Source: Antarcticibacterium arcticum (GTDB taxonomy: Bacteria > Bacteroidota > Bacteroidia > Flavobacteriales > Flavobacteriaceae). From it: a stretch of 64,000 nucleotides of DNA. The notes below the pieces were generated by a model. It saw nothing but the letters and a program-made list of their open reading frames with translations. It did not search any database and was not told where the DNA came from. The stretch lies in contig NZ_CP042476.1 in NCBI RefSeq assembly GCF_007993795.1, positions 2,790,001 to 2,854,000 on the forward strand, written 5' to 3'. Both the position numbers and the translations under genes were made by a program. Positions within the stretch are counted from its first letter, which is position 1. Each line of letters begins with the position of its first letter. Shown one piece after another: positions 1 to 7,575 of the stretch.

Positions 1-126
1 TGCTATAAATAGGAAAGATTCATTTTCAGGCCGGTTGGCCATTTCTATTGCAGGTATAATTGCTCCAAGAAGATTTCCTAAATGAGGGGTGCCTGTACTC
101 TGCACTCCGGTAAGTATTCTAGCCAT
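1..126 (-). CDS. trpS: Tryptophan--tRNA ligase, N-terminal part (cut by window edge)
   Basis: Only the first 42 codons are inside the window, reading leftward from an ATG at 126. They begin MARILTGVQSTGTPHLGN, which is the typical N-terminus of bacterial TrpS. The TGTPHLGN stretch carries the class I synthetase HIGH-type signature that binds ATP. The enzyme charges tRNA-Trp in the cytoplasm. The gene is divergent from plsC, with only 73 bases between the two start codons, so their promoters must overlap or sit back to back. The catalytic KMSKS loop and the rest of the enzyme lie outside the window. Confidence 0.92.
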   Translation of the reverse strand, partial: MARILTGVQSTGTPHLGNLLGAIIPAIEMANRPENESFLFIA

Positions 127-166
127 GAATTATTTTAAATTTTCACAAAGGTACTTCTTTTATAGA

Positions 167-194
167 TTTGCATAAATTGATTTCACTATTTTTG
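167..194 (+). promoter_or_regulatory. Bacteroidota-type promoter for plsC
   Basis: TTTG at 167-170 and TATTTTTG at 187-194 match the -33 (TTTG) and -7 (TAnnTTTG) elements of the Bacteroidota primary sigma factor, 16 bases apart. The start codon begins only five bases after the -7 box. Transcription is expected to start at or next to the ATG, so the mRNA would be leaderless or nearly so. The assignment is from consensus matching only. Confidence 0.6.
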
Positions 195-199
195 GCCCT

Positions 200-940
200 A
201 TGAAGCTATTGAAATACCCGCTAATTCTTGTCTGGCGAATTTGGTTTTACATTCTAATGGGGCTGCCTATAATAGTAATGTTGCCTTTTTTGGTGTTTTT
301 CACTTCTTCAGAGAAATACTATCCTCAATATTTTGTGTGTGCAAGGATCTGGGCTAAATCCATTCTCTATGGTATGGGTTTCATTCCTAAAAAAATAACT
401 TCGGCTAAACTTGTGAAAGGCAAAAGTTATATGTTCACAGCCAATCATACCTCGATCATAGATATTATGCTTATGCTGGCCGTGGTAGATCATCCGTTTG
501 TATTTTTAGGGAAAAAGGAGCTGGCGCGAATTCCATTATTTGGATATTTCTACAGGCGCACGTGTATCCTGGTTGACCGGGGTTCACAAAAAAGCAGGCT
601 CGAGGCTTTTGCTGAAGCCCAGCGCAGGTTAAAACAGGGGAACAGTATTTGTATTTTTCCTGAAGGAGGTGTGCCTGCCAATGAAAAGATCATCCTGGCC
701 CCCTTTAAGGACGGAGCGTTCAGGTTGGCAATAGATCACCAGATCCCTATTGTGCCAATTACATTTCACGACAACAAAAAGAGATTTTCCTATACCTTTT
801 TTTCCGGTAGTCCTGGTAAAATGAGAGTGAAGATCCACGAAATAATTCCCACCAGGAATAAAACCCAGGCAGATAAGCGCGCATTAAAGGATGAAACCTT
901 TGCGGTTATTCTGGAAGAATTAAGAAGCCCTTCGCTGTAA
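200..940 (+). CDS. plsC: 1-acyl-sn-glycerol-3-phosphate acyltransferase
   Basis: 246 residues, the usual length for PlsC. It transfers an acyl chain to the 2-position of lysophosphatidic acid to give phosphatidic acid, an inner-membrane step of phospholipid synthesis. A hydrophobic segment at about residues 8-35 anchors it. The acyltransferase HX4D motif is NHTSIID (His83, Asp88), and FPEGG at 153-157 is the glycerol-phosphate binding motif. The ATG at 200 follows a good promoter directly. It converges tail to tail with the barrel protein gene whose stop lies one base away, so the two genes end on each other without an obvious terminator. Confidence 0.93.
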   Translation: MKLLKYPLILVWRIWFYILMGLPIIVMLPFLVFFTSSEKYYPQYFVCARIWAKSILYGMGFIPKKITSAKLVKGKSYMFTANHTSIIDIMLMLAVVDHPFVFLGKKELARIPLFGYFYRRTCILVDRGSQKSRLEAFAEAQRRLKQGNSICIFPEGGVPANEKIILAPFKDGAFRLAIDHQIPIVPITFHDNKKRFSYTFFSGSPGKMRVKIHEIIPTRNKTQADKRALKDETFAVILEELRSPSL

Positions 941-941
941 A

Positions 942-2267
942 TTAAAATTTGAAGCTGAAACCGGAATAGATCCCGAAGTAGTAGGGATTGATATTTTCCC
1001 CGTTGTTAAAGGTATTGAGCTGATATTTAAATATAGGCTCAAGGTTAACCTGAAATTGAGGGGAGATCTTGTAATCTACTCCTACCCCAAGGTTAGTGGT
1101 AAAGCTTACGTTGTTCAGGTTATTTGCCGCTCCTATATTGGTTGAGAAATCGGCGGAATTTAATGAGATATTATTTTCATCCAGGAACAAAGTACTTCCT
1201 CCACCAATAATATTTAACCCAATTTTACTGTCAATGATCACATATTCTATTTCCACAGGAACTTCTATAAACCCAAGTCTTTGGTTCAGGTACCCTGTTG
1301 CTGGTGAAGCAAGACTGGCGCGGTTAAATTCGGCTGAGGCGCTTATGTTTCCAAATTGCCGTGCGGCCCTGTTCTCAATACGGTAATTAGGCACTTCCCC
1401 TTTATAATCAATACCACTAAGAATAGTAGGATTAACAGCGGCAGTAAATGCTATATTTCGGGTGTTGTAGCTAAGGTCAACCTTGCTAACCCCGGACCGG
1501 ATCTTTACCTTTTCAGAAATTTGATAGGCGAAATTAACACCGTATGCCATAGAAACTTCTCCTGCACTTTCATTATTGGCAAATCTGGCATCTATGCTGT
1601 TTCCATTTCCAAGATTATCATAATAAATTGGCGCCGCCACTGTACTCACTCTTAGACGTTTGGAAGGTAATGTCTTTTCTGAAATTTCCTCTGCAAACAG
1701 ATCTTCATCAGGATTTGATAGGGGCAGGTCTCTTAATCTGGTTACCGGAGTATTATTTTGCTGAACCTGGAGTTGGGAAGCTACGCCTGCAGAATTCAAG
1801 GCTGAAATTTCACTGCTGCTCAATCGCTGTGCATTATTATTCCTAATGACATTAGAGAAGGAGATGACGCGCGGTTCGGGTCTTGCAGCCATATTCATGC
1901 GCTCTTCCAATTCTGTTTTTTTAGTGTCCAGCATTAAGGCCTGAAGAATGATAGATGATCTTATCATGCTCTCATTATATACGCTGGTAGTGTTGTTTAA
2001 TTCCCATATATTTTCCTCCTGCTCTGTAGAAACTATTTGAGCATCGGGTGAAGGGGAAGATTTAAACAGGCTGGAAGCAAAATTAAAGAAAAGGGCCAGC
2101 AATGCGGCAACACCGGCAATTCTATACCAAACAGGTAAAATACTTCTTTGGCGCTCCTTCTCCTGCAAGCGCGTAGAAATGTTTTTCCACACTGCTTCCC
2201 GGGGGGTAGCCTCGAAATCCTTGAATTTCTCCTGGTATAGCCTGTCTATATGCTTTCTTTCTTCCAT
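942..2267 (-). CDS. Membrane-anchored protein with C-terminal barrel-like domain, partner of ECF sigma factor
   Basis: 441 residues. About 43 cytoplasmic residues, rich in charged amino acids, come first; a single membrane helix follows at about 45-68; a low-complexity linker runs to about 200; and a beta-rich C-terminal domain has alternating aromatic strands and ends in GFSFKF, like outer-membrane beta-barrel domains of Bacteroidota. It begins three bases after the stop of the ECF sigma gene and is surely co-transcribed. By position and topology it may act as an anti-sigma factor, but I do not see a recognisable zinc anti-sigma motif. A membrane helix plus a barrel-like domain in one protein is odd. 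Confident as a real gene, not in its function. Confidence 0.8.
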   Translation of the reverse strand: MEERKHIDRLYQEKFKDFEATPREAVWKNISTRLQEKERQRSILPVWYRIAGVAALLALFFNFASSLFKSSPSPDAQIVSTEQEENIWELNNTTSVYNESMIRSSIILQALMLDTKKTELEERMNMAARPEPRVISFSNVIRNNNAQRLSSSEISALNSAGVASQLQVQQNNTPVTRLRDLPLSNPDEDLFAEEISEKTLPSKRLRVSTVAAPIYYDNLGNGNSIDARFANNESAGEVSMAYGVNFAYQISEKVKIRSGVSKVDLSYNTRNIAFTAAVNPTILSGIDYKGEVPNYRIENRAARQFGNISASAEFNRASLASPATGYLNQRLGFIEVPVEIEYVIIDSKIGLNIIGGGSTLFLDENNISLNSADFSTNIGAANNLNNVSFTTNLGVGVDYKISPQFQVNLEPIFKYQLNTFNNGENINPYYFGIYSGFSFKF

Positions 2268-2270
2268 TAT

Positions 2271-2813
2271 TTATGACGATTGCACCACTTGTGCAATTTG
2301 ACTCGCTTCTATTTTTTCTTTCAAAATAATTCTGGCCCGCGCCAGGTTTGACTTTGAGGTTCCGGTTGTTATCTGCAGCATTTCTGAAATTTCTTTATGG
2401 GAAAATCCATCCATTGCATAGAGGTTAAAAACCTGCCGGTATCTTTCCGGTAATTCCTGGATAATATTCAGTAAATAATCTACCGAAACTTCATCCTCAT
2501 CTATTTCAATATCCGGTTCAGATAAATGTTCTTCGTTTACAATTTCGAAAACTGTTTGTTTTCTGTATTTCTGAAGGGTGGTATTGATCATAATACGCTT
2601 CATCCAACCTTCAAAAGAACCTTTGTCCTGATACTGTTTGATCTTTTCAAATATGATCATAAAGCCATCCTGCAGGTTATCTTCAGCCTGCTGGTAGCTA
2701 CTGGAATATTTTAAACAAACAGCAAATAGCTTATTGGCGTAAAGCCTGTAAAGCTGTTCCTGCGCTTTAATATCCTGTTTTTTGCAATTATGAATGAGTT
2801 GATTTAAACTCAA
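2271..2813 (-). CDS. RNA polymerase sigma factor, ECF (sigma-70 family)
   Basis: 180 residues, standard for group IV (ECF) sigma factors. Region 2 is at about residues 15-85, including the -10 recognition helix around GSFEGWMKRIMINTTLQKYRK. Region 4 is at about 118-170 with LPERYRQVFNLYAMDGFSHKEISEML and a helix-turn-helix that binds the -35 element. It is the first gene of a two-gene unit with the membrane-anchored barrel protein, an arrangement seen repeatedly in Bacteroidota for cell-envelope responses. Its regulon cannot be told from the sequence. Confidence 0.93.
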   Translation of the reverse strand: MSLNQLIHNCKKQDIKAQEQLYRLYANKLFAVCLKYSSSYQQAEDNLQDGFMIIFEKIKQYQDKGSFEGWMKRIMINTTLQKYRKQTVFEIVNEEHLSEPDIEIDEDEVSVDYLLNIIQELPERYRQVFNLYAMDGFSHKEISEMLQITTGTSKSNLARARIILKEKIEASQIAQVVQSS

Positions 2814-2835
2814 AAGCCGGGGTTGTTTTCGTTAT

Positions 2836-3261
2836 TTATTCAATGCCTGGCTGGGTTACGGGTACTTCTACGGTTAAAAACTCATCTCTACCTGCCGCGT
2901 TTTTTCCCTGCCAGAATTTAAAGATATAAAAATCATCTCGTTCTGCAACAAAATTAATTGTAGCACTGGCTTCTAAATTACCGCTATCCACACAATTTGT
3001 GTTACCGGTAGAATAGCTGGTTACCACCCCAATAACTATCACATTTGCATTACGGGCTACGTCTAGTCCTGAAAATGTGTGGCAATTGGTAGGGCGTTTA
3101 TAAATGATCTCTATATTGTAACTTTGACCAAACTCAAAGGAATCGGGGAGATCAACGGAAAGAACTGGGGCCAAATTTTGCATTATATTATCTGAATCAT
3201 CCTCAGCAGAGCAACCTGAAAAAAGAAGCACCGAGAAAAAGACAAGTAATAATTTTTTCAT
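2836..3261 (-). CDS. Putative lipoprotein, unknown function
   Basis: 141 residues from the ATG at 3261; an upstream in-frame ATG at 3309 exists, but only the inner start gives a proper lipoprotein signal. It begins MKKLLLVFFSVLLFSGCS, with a lipobox cysteine at residue 17. The mature part is beta-rich and has two NC pairs (NCHTF and NCVDSG) that could form a disulfide. It lies 22 bases upstream of the sigma factor gene on the same strand, so it may share its transcript. I do not recognise the family. Confidence 0.7.
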   Translation of the reverse strand: MKKLLLVFFSVLLFSGCSAEDDSDNIMQNLAPVLSVDLPDSFEFGQSYNIEIIYKRPTNCHTFSGLDVARNANVIVIGVVTSYSTGNTNCVDSGNLEASATINFVAERDDFYIFKFWQGKNAAGRDEFLTVEVPVTQPGIE

Positions 3262-3341
3262 GAGCAAATAATTGACATAACAAGTAGGTAGTCTTTCTAT
3301 CAGATGCAATTAAAGACAAAGGGTTGCGTGGCCACCAATAA

Positions 3342-3366
3342 AAAATCCCGCACAGGGCGGGATTTT
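3342..3366 (-). terminator. Rho-independent terminator downstream of recA
   Basis: A perfect 10-base inverted repeat, AAAATCCCGC at 3342-3351 and GCGGGATTTT at 3357-3366, with a five-base loop. On the minus strand it ends in a run of T and sits 20 bases past the recA stop, separating recA from the lipoprotein gene. Confidence 0.88.
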
Positions 3367-3385
3367 AAGGTATTTTGAATCGGGA

Positions 3386-4405
3386 TTATTCCCTGGTGAT
3401 CTTTAAAGCTTCTTTGATCTTTTGTTCAAGTTCATCCATAAGATCAGGGTTATCTTTTAACACTGCTTTCACCGCATCTCTTCCCTGGCCTAACTTAGTG
3501 TCCTCATAACTAAACCATGAGCCACTTTTCTTAATGATCTCGTAGTCTACCCCAATATCTATGATCTCTCCAATTTTGGAAACACCTTCACCGTACATAA
3601 TGTCAAACTCGGCGGTTTTGAAAGGTGGCGCAACTTTATTTTTTACCACTTTCACTTTGGTCTTATTTCCCAGAACGTTGCTGTTTGCATCCTTTATTTG
3701 AGTAGACCTTCTTATATCCAGTCTCACAGAAGCATAGAACTTAAGGGCGTTTCCACCTGTAGTGGTTTCAGGATTACCAAACATGACCCCTATTTTTTCT
3801 CTAAGCTGGTTAATAAAGATAACCGTACAATTGGTTTTACTAATGCTGGCTGTAAGTTTTCTCAAAGCCTGAGACATTAAGCGCGCGTGCAACCCCATCT
3901 TGGAATCACCCATTTCCCCTTCAATTTCGCTTTTAGGGGTAAGCGCAGCTACAGAGTCAATTACAATAATATCAATGGCACCGGAACGTATTAGATTATC
4001 TGCAATCTCCAGGGCCTGTTCTCCGTTATCCGGTTGTGAAATTATAAGGTTTTCAAGGTCTATTCCAAGATTTTCGGCATAGAACCTGTCAAATGCATGT
4101 TCAGCATCAATGAAAGCGGCAATTCCGCCTGCTTTTTGAGCCTCAGCAATGGCATGTAATGTTAATGTGGTTTTACCAGAAGATTCCGGCCCGTATATTT
4201 CAATCACCCTTCCGCGGGGATAACCACCTACTCCAAGAGCAATATTTAAACCTACAGAACCAGATGATATAGCTTCAATATCAGAAATAGCCTGATCGCT
4301 CATCTTCATTACTGTTCCCTTTCCATAGGTTTTATCCATTTTATCAAGGGTAAGCTTTAATGCTTTTAATTTTGCTTCTTTCTCTTTTTCTTTCTCGCTG
4401 CTCAT
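3386..4405 (-). CDS. recA: Recombinase RecA
   Basis: 339 residues, normal length. RecA coats single-stranded DNA and catalyses strand exchange in homologous recombination and repair. Walker A is GPESSGKTT at residues 72-80; Walker B with IIVIDSVAALTP is near 144-155; the conserved loop with VMFGNPETTTGGNALKFYAS follows. The N-terminus is a lysine/glutamate-rich helix, as in other Flavobacteriia. It is a single-gene unit: a strong terminator follows it, and its promoter region is shared with the divergent leader region toward trhO. I see no LexA-type SOS box, consistent with what is usual in this phylum. Confidence 0.98.
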   Translation of the reverse strand: MSSEKEKEKEAKLKALKLTLDKMDKTYGKGTVMKMSDQAISDIEAISSGSVGLNIALGVGGYPRGRVIEIYGPESSGKTTLTLHAIAEAQKAGGIAAFIDAEHAFDRFYAENLGIDLENLIISQPDNGEQALEIADNLIRSGAIDIIVIDSVAALTPKSEIEGEMGDSKMGLHARLMSQALRKLTASISKTNCTVIFINQLREKIGVMFGNPETTTGGNALKFYASVRLDIRRSTQIKDANSNVLGNKTKVKVVKNKVAPPFKTAEFDIMYGEGVSKIGEIIDIGVDYEIIKKSGSWFSYEDTKLGQGRDAVKAVLKDNPDLMDELEQKIKEALKITRE

Positions 4406-4521
4406 AAATTTTTCTAATTATTGCGTTGCTAAAATACTATAACTTTTCAATCACAACAATTTAACACGCAACCTTTTTCAAATATTTGCATCTTAATAAT
4501 AACAATAAAAGAAGCATTATT

Positions 4522-4614
4522 ATGAGGTTTCTTAAATTGAGTTTAATCTTGAATCGATTTGGCGCGGCCACTACAATTTTATTGAGTTGTAGTAGCCGGG
4601 TTGATGGAGGCTAA
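4522..4614 (+). CDS. Short leader-like ORF (30 codons) between recA and trhO
   Basis: ATG at 4522 to TAA at 4612-4614 encodes MRFLKLSLILNRFGAATTIL followed by LSCSSRVDGG. It is preceded by an A/T-rich stretch typical of Bacteroidota translation starts. The ORF contains a hairpin (4570-4576 with 4587-4593), and its stop codon lies inside a second one (4609-4667), with a terminator downstream. That layout is typical of attenuator leader peptides. No clear amino-acid run is present; Thr-Thr-Ile-Leu-Leu and Ser-Cys-Ser-Ser are the only candidates. Whether it is translated is an inference. It might equally be the remains of a leader that once preceded a biosynthetic operon. Confidence 0.45.
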   Translation: MRFLKLSLILNRFGAATTILLSCSSRVDGG

Positions 4615-4667
4615 CGTTATTTGTTTTTTTATGATAGTAAGTAAAAAATAATAATAACGAATTAGCC
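4609..4667 (+). other. Long intergenic hairpin overlapping leader stop codon
   Basis: GGCTAA-CGTTATT at 4609-4621 pairs with AATAACG-AA-TTAGCC at 4653-4667, a 13-base-pair stem with a two-base bulge. T and A runs in the loop could extend it. The left arm can instead pair as ggcta (4609-4613) with tagcc (4593-4597). The two pairings exclude each other, as in attenuators. Confidence 0.5.
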
Positions 4668-4673
4668 GTTCAG

Positions 4674-4708
4674 AAAAATGCCCTGGGTAGAGATCTCAGG
4701 GCATTTTT
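4674..4708 (+). terminator. Rho-independent terminator after leader region
   Basis: AAAAATGCCCTG at 4674-4685 pairs perfectly with CAGGGCATTTTT at 4697-4708 around an 11-base loop, and a T run follows. It would end the leader transcript just before the trhO promoter. No gene other than the 30-codon ORF lies upstream on this strand. Confidence 0.85.
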
Positions 4709-4726
4709 TCTTTTCTTGAATTCGGT

Positions 4727-4734
4727 TATCTTTG
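4727..4734 (+). promoter_or_regulatory. Bacteroidota -7 promoter box for trhO
   Basis: TATCTTTG at 4727-4734 matches TAnnTTTG exactly. The predicted transcript would start near 4740 and have about 30 bases before the ATG at 4771. The upstream -33 element is weak because the terminator stem occupies its place. Confidence 0.55.
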
Positions 4735-4770
4735 CAAAAAATTTCTTTTAACTTAAATCATTGGTATAGC

Positions 4771-5802
4771 ATGCAACTGTACAATAAATTAAGCGAAAAG
4801 GAAAGGGCCGCCCTTATTGAAGAAGCCGGGGAAGACCGGTTAACTCTTTCTTTTTACGCATACGCCAAAATTGGCAACCCAAAATTATTCAGGAACTACC
4901 TTTTTCTGGCCTGGGATAAAATGAATGTACTTGGCCGTATATATGTAGCCCATGAGGGGATCAATGCCCAGCTTTCGGTGCCTGCGAAAAAATTTGAAGT
5001 GTTTAAGGAATTTCTTGATAGTATATATTTTCTTGAAAATGTACGCCTTAATATCGCCATTGAACATGACCTCAAGTCCTTTTTAAAGCTGAAAGTTAAA
5101 GTAAGGGATAAAATAGTGGCCGATGGGTTGAATGATGAAACCTTTGACGTTCGAAATAAAGGAGTGCATGTAGATGCCCTACGGTTCAATGAACTTATTG
5201 AAGATCCCAAAACCATTCTTGTAGATATGCGCAATCATTACGAAAGTGAGATTGGGCACTTTATAGGAGCCATCACCCCAGATGTGGATACCTTTCGGGA
5301 TTCTCTTGATATAATTGAAGAAGACCTTAAGAGCCATAAAGAAGATAAAAACCTTGTGATGTATTGTACCGGTGGGATTCGTTGTGAAAAAGCCAGTGCC
5401 TATTATAAACACAAAGGTTTTAAAAATGTATTTCAGCTTGAAGGCGGAATTATTGAATATGCCCGGCAGGTTGAGAATTTAAAGCTGGAAAATAAATTTT
5501 TGGGTAAGAATTTCGTTTTTGATCATCGTCGAAGCGAAAGGATATCAGAAGATGTTATTGCAAATTGCCACCAGTGCGGCAAACCCTGTGATACCCATGT
5601 GAATTGTGCCAATGAAGCCTGCCATTTATTATTTATACAGTGTGAAGAATGCAGGCAGCAAATGGACGAATGCTGTTCTGTAGAATGTAAAGAGATCAAT
5701 GCATTGCCATATGAGGAGCAAAAAGCCCTGAGAAAAGGGATCCCAAACAGTAACAAGATCTTTAAAAAAGGCAGGTCTGAAGTCTTAAAATACAAGCAGT
5801 AA
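4771..5802 (+). CDS. trhO: tRNA uridine(34) hydroxylase, rhodanese family
   Basis: 343 residues from the ATG at 4771; the frame is open upstream to a TTG at 4732, but that overlaps the promoter and MQLYNKLSEKER is the family-type start. TrhO (YceA) uses oxygen to make 5-hydroxyuridine at wobble position 34 of certain tRNAs. An acylphosphatase-like N-terminal domain is followed by a rhodanese domain with catalytic Cys199 in CTGGIRCEKA. The C-terminal region is cysteine-rich (CHQCGKPCDTHVNC and CEECRQQ) and probably binds zinc, as in other long bacterial members. It appears to be a single-gene unit. Confidence 0.92.
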   Translation: MQLYNKLSEKERAALIEEAGEDRLTLSFYAYAKIGNPKLFRNYLFLAWDKMNVLGRIYVAHEGINAQLSVPAKKFEVFKEFLDSIYFLENVRLNIAIEHDLKSFLKLKVKVRDKIVADGLNDETFDVRNKGVHVDALRFNELIEDPKTILVDMRNHYESEIGHFIGAITPDVDTFRDSLDIIEEDLKSHKEDKNLVMYCTGGIRCEKASAYYKHKGFKNVFQLEGGIIEYARQVENLKLENKFLGKNFVFDHRRSERISEDVIANCHQCGKPCDTHVNCANEACHLLFIQCEECRQQMDECCSVECKEINALPYEEQKALRKGIPNSNKIFKKGRSEVLKYKQ

Positions 5803-5824
5803 GAAAAGACCTGCTAAAATCGCC

Positions 5825-5843
5825 ATACCAATAATATTGGTAT
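5825..5843 (+). repeat. Inverted repeat after trhO
   Basis: ATACCAAT-AAT-ATTGGTAT is a perfect 8-base inverted repeat with a three-base loop, followed within seven bases by a T run. It could be a weak terminator for trhO or a regulatory palindrome for ricT. Its A/T content makes either guess uncertain. Confidence 0.35.
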
Positions 5844-5917
5844 ATTTACTTTTTTATAAATATTAACAATCAAATTCAACCTTCTAAGCAGGTTAGAATT
5901 TTCAATATATAGAGTGT

Positions 5918-7081
5918 ATGGGATGTACTAGTTGCTCGACCGGGAAAGACGGTCAGCCTAAAGGATGTAAGAATAACGGAACCTGTGGAACAGACGGATG
6001 TAATAAATTAACGGTGTTTGACTGGCTTTCCAATATGCAATTGCCCAATGGCGCCGAGCCTTTCGATTGTGTAGAGGTAAGATTTAAGAACGGAAGAAAA
6101 CACTTTTTTAAAAATCCGGAAAAATTGAGTTTAAGCATAGGTGATGTTGTTGCTACAGAAGCTTCTCCGGGACATGATGTGGGAATCGTTACACTTACAG
6201 GAGAACTTGTAAGGGTGCAAATGAAAAAGAAGAAAGTCCAGAGAGACAGCGAAGAAGTACTTAAAATTTACCGCAAAGCCTCCCAGCGCGATATAGATGT
6301 TTGGCAGGAAGCCCGTGACAGGGAGGATAAAATGAAAGTAAGAGCCCGGGAAATAGCCATAAGGCTGGACCTGCGCATGAAAATAAGTGATATAGAATTT
6401 CAGGGTGATGCCTCAAAGGCCACTTTTTATTATACAGCGGAAGAACGAGTTGATTTCAGGCAGCTTATTAAAGAATTTGCCAGGGAATTCAACACCCGTA
6501 TTGAGATGCGACAAATTGGCTTCAGGCAAGAGGCCGCGCGTTTAGGGGGTATTGGTTCCTGCGGAAGGGAACTATGCTGTTCAACCTGGTTAACAGATTT
6601 CAGGTCTGTTAACACCTCGGCAGCACGTTACCAGCAATTATCCCTGAATCCGCAAAAACTTGCGGGCCAGTGCGGAAAGCTTAAATGTTGTTTAAACTAT
6701 GAGCTGGACACTTACCTGGATGCCTTAAAAGAATTCCCAAAGACCGAAGATAAATTATACACCAAAAAAGGTACGGCCGTTTGCCAGAAGATAGATATTT
6801 TTCAGGGCTTCCTGTGGTATGCCTATGAAGGGGACTGGATGAACTGGCATAAATTGAGTGCAGAACAGGCAAATAAGGTGATCAAGGCAAATATTGCCAA
6901 AGAGCCTGTTGCAAGTTTGGAGGAATATGAAACCCTTGCCGTGGTGGAAGACAAATCCAAATCTGACTTTAATAACGTGGTGGGGCAGGATAGTCTTACC
7001 AGGTTTGACACTCCAAAAAGTGCGGGGAAAAAGAGAAGAAAGAACAAAAAAAGAAAAGGAAACCCATCAAAAAATGCATAA
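5918..7081 (+). CDS. ricT: PSP1/RicT (YaaT) family protein
   Basis: 387 residues. The N-terminus is cysteine-rich (CTSC, then CKNNGTCGTDGC within 30 residues) and the PSP1 domain carries the conserved block RLGGIGSCGRELCCSTWL plus CGKLKCCLNYE, which in RicT homologues ligands an iron-sulfur cluster. The C-terminus is a strongly basic tail (KKRRKNKKRKG). In Bacillus the homologue takes part in RNA processing with RicA and RicF; here the role is unproven. In Flavobacteriia this gene commonly precedes gldH, and here the stop overlaps the gldH start by eight bases (ATGCATAA), so the two are translationally coupled. Confidence 0.88.
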   Translation: MGCTSCSTGKDGQPKGCKNNGTCGTDGCNKLTVFDWLSNMQLPNGAEPFDCVEVRFKNGRKHFFKNPEKLSLSIGDVVATEASPGHDVGIVTLTGELVRVQMKKKKVQRDSEEVLKIYRKASQRDIDVWQEARDREDKMKVRAREIAIRLDLRMKISDIEFQGDASKATFYYTAEERVDFRQLIKEFAREFNTRIEMRQIGFRQEAARLGGIGSCGRELCCSTWLTDFRSVNTSAARYQQLSLNPQKLAGQCGKLKCCLNYELDTYLDALKEFPKTEDKLYTKKGTAVCQKIDIFQGFLWYAYEGDWMNWHKLSAEQANKVIKANIAKEPVASLEEYETLAVVEDKSKSDFNNVVGQDSLTRFDTPKSAGKKRRKNKKRKGNPSKNA

Positions 7082-7562
7082 ATCCTTTTTGCCGGTTTTT
7101 ATTATCATAATTGGTGGGTTATTCTCCTGTGACTCCAACAGGGTTTATGATGAATATGAATCAATTCCCAATACGTGGAATAAAGACTCCATTGTTACGT
7201 TTAATTTACCGGTAATGGATTCTGTTCCGGCTTATAATCTTTTTATAAACGTTAGGAATACCAATGATTTTGCTTATAGCAATTTGTTCCTTATAGCTCA
7301 AATACATTTTCCGCAGGGAAAGGTAATTACAGATACCCTGGAGTATCGAATGGCTGAGCCTTCAGGTCAATGGCTTGGCACAGGATTTGGAGACGTAAAA
7401 GAGAATAAACTCTGGTATAAAGAACAGGTAAGGTTCAATGAACCCGGCCGCTATAAAGTTTCCCTTCAGCAAGCCATGAGAAAAAGCGGGAGTGAACAGG
7501 GAATTGAAAACCTGGAAGGATTAACTCAGGTAGGTTTACGCATAGAAAACACACAAAATTAA
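7074..7562 (+). CDS. gldH: Gliding motility lipoprotein GldH
   Basis: 162 residues from the ATG at 7074, chosen because it gives a lipoprotein signal (hydrophobic IIIIGGLFSC, lipobox Cys about residue 16) and overlaps the ricT stop. A longer open frame extends upstream inside ricT but lacks sense as a protein. GldH is one of the envelope lipoproteins needed for gliding and for function of the type IX secretion/gliding machinery in Flavobacterium johnsoniae. The mature domain is beta-rich with the SGQWLGTGFGDVKENKLWYK region typical of the family. It sits between ricT and mrcA, the conserved flavobacterial order. Presence of this one gene does not prove the organism glides. Confidence 0.9.
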   Translation: MHKSFLPVFIIIIGGLFSCDSNRVYDEYESIPNTWNKDSIVTFNLPVMDSVPAYNLFINVRNTNDFAYSNLFLIAQIHFPQGKVITDTLEYRMAEPSGQWLGTGFGDVKENKLWYKEQVRFNEPGRYKVSLQQAMRKSGSEQGIENLEGLTQVGLRIENTQN

Positions 7563-7575
7563 TGTAATTGCACTT

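Noticed and set aside
4732..4770. TTG start giving 13 extra residues to TrhO
   Set aside because: The TTG overlaps the -7 promoter box, and MQLYNKLSEKER at 4771 is the family-like start.
6894..7073. Longer GldH reading frame starting inside ricT
   Set aside because: Only the ATG at 7074 gives a lipoprotein signal peptide; the upstream part is a shifted reading of ricT.
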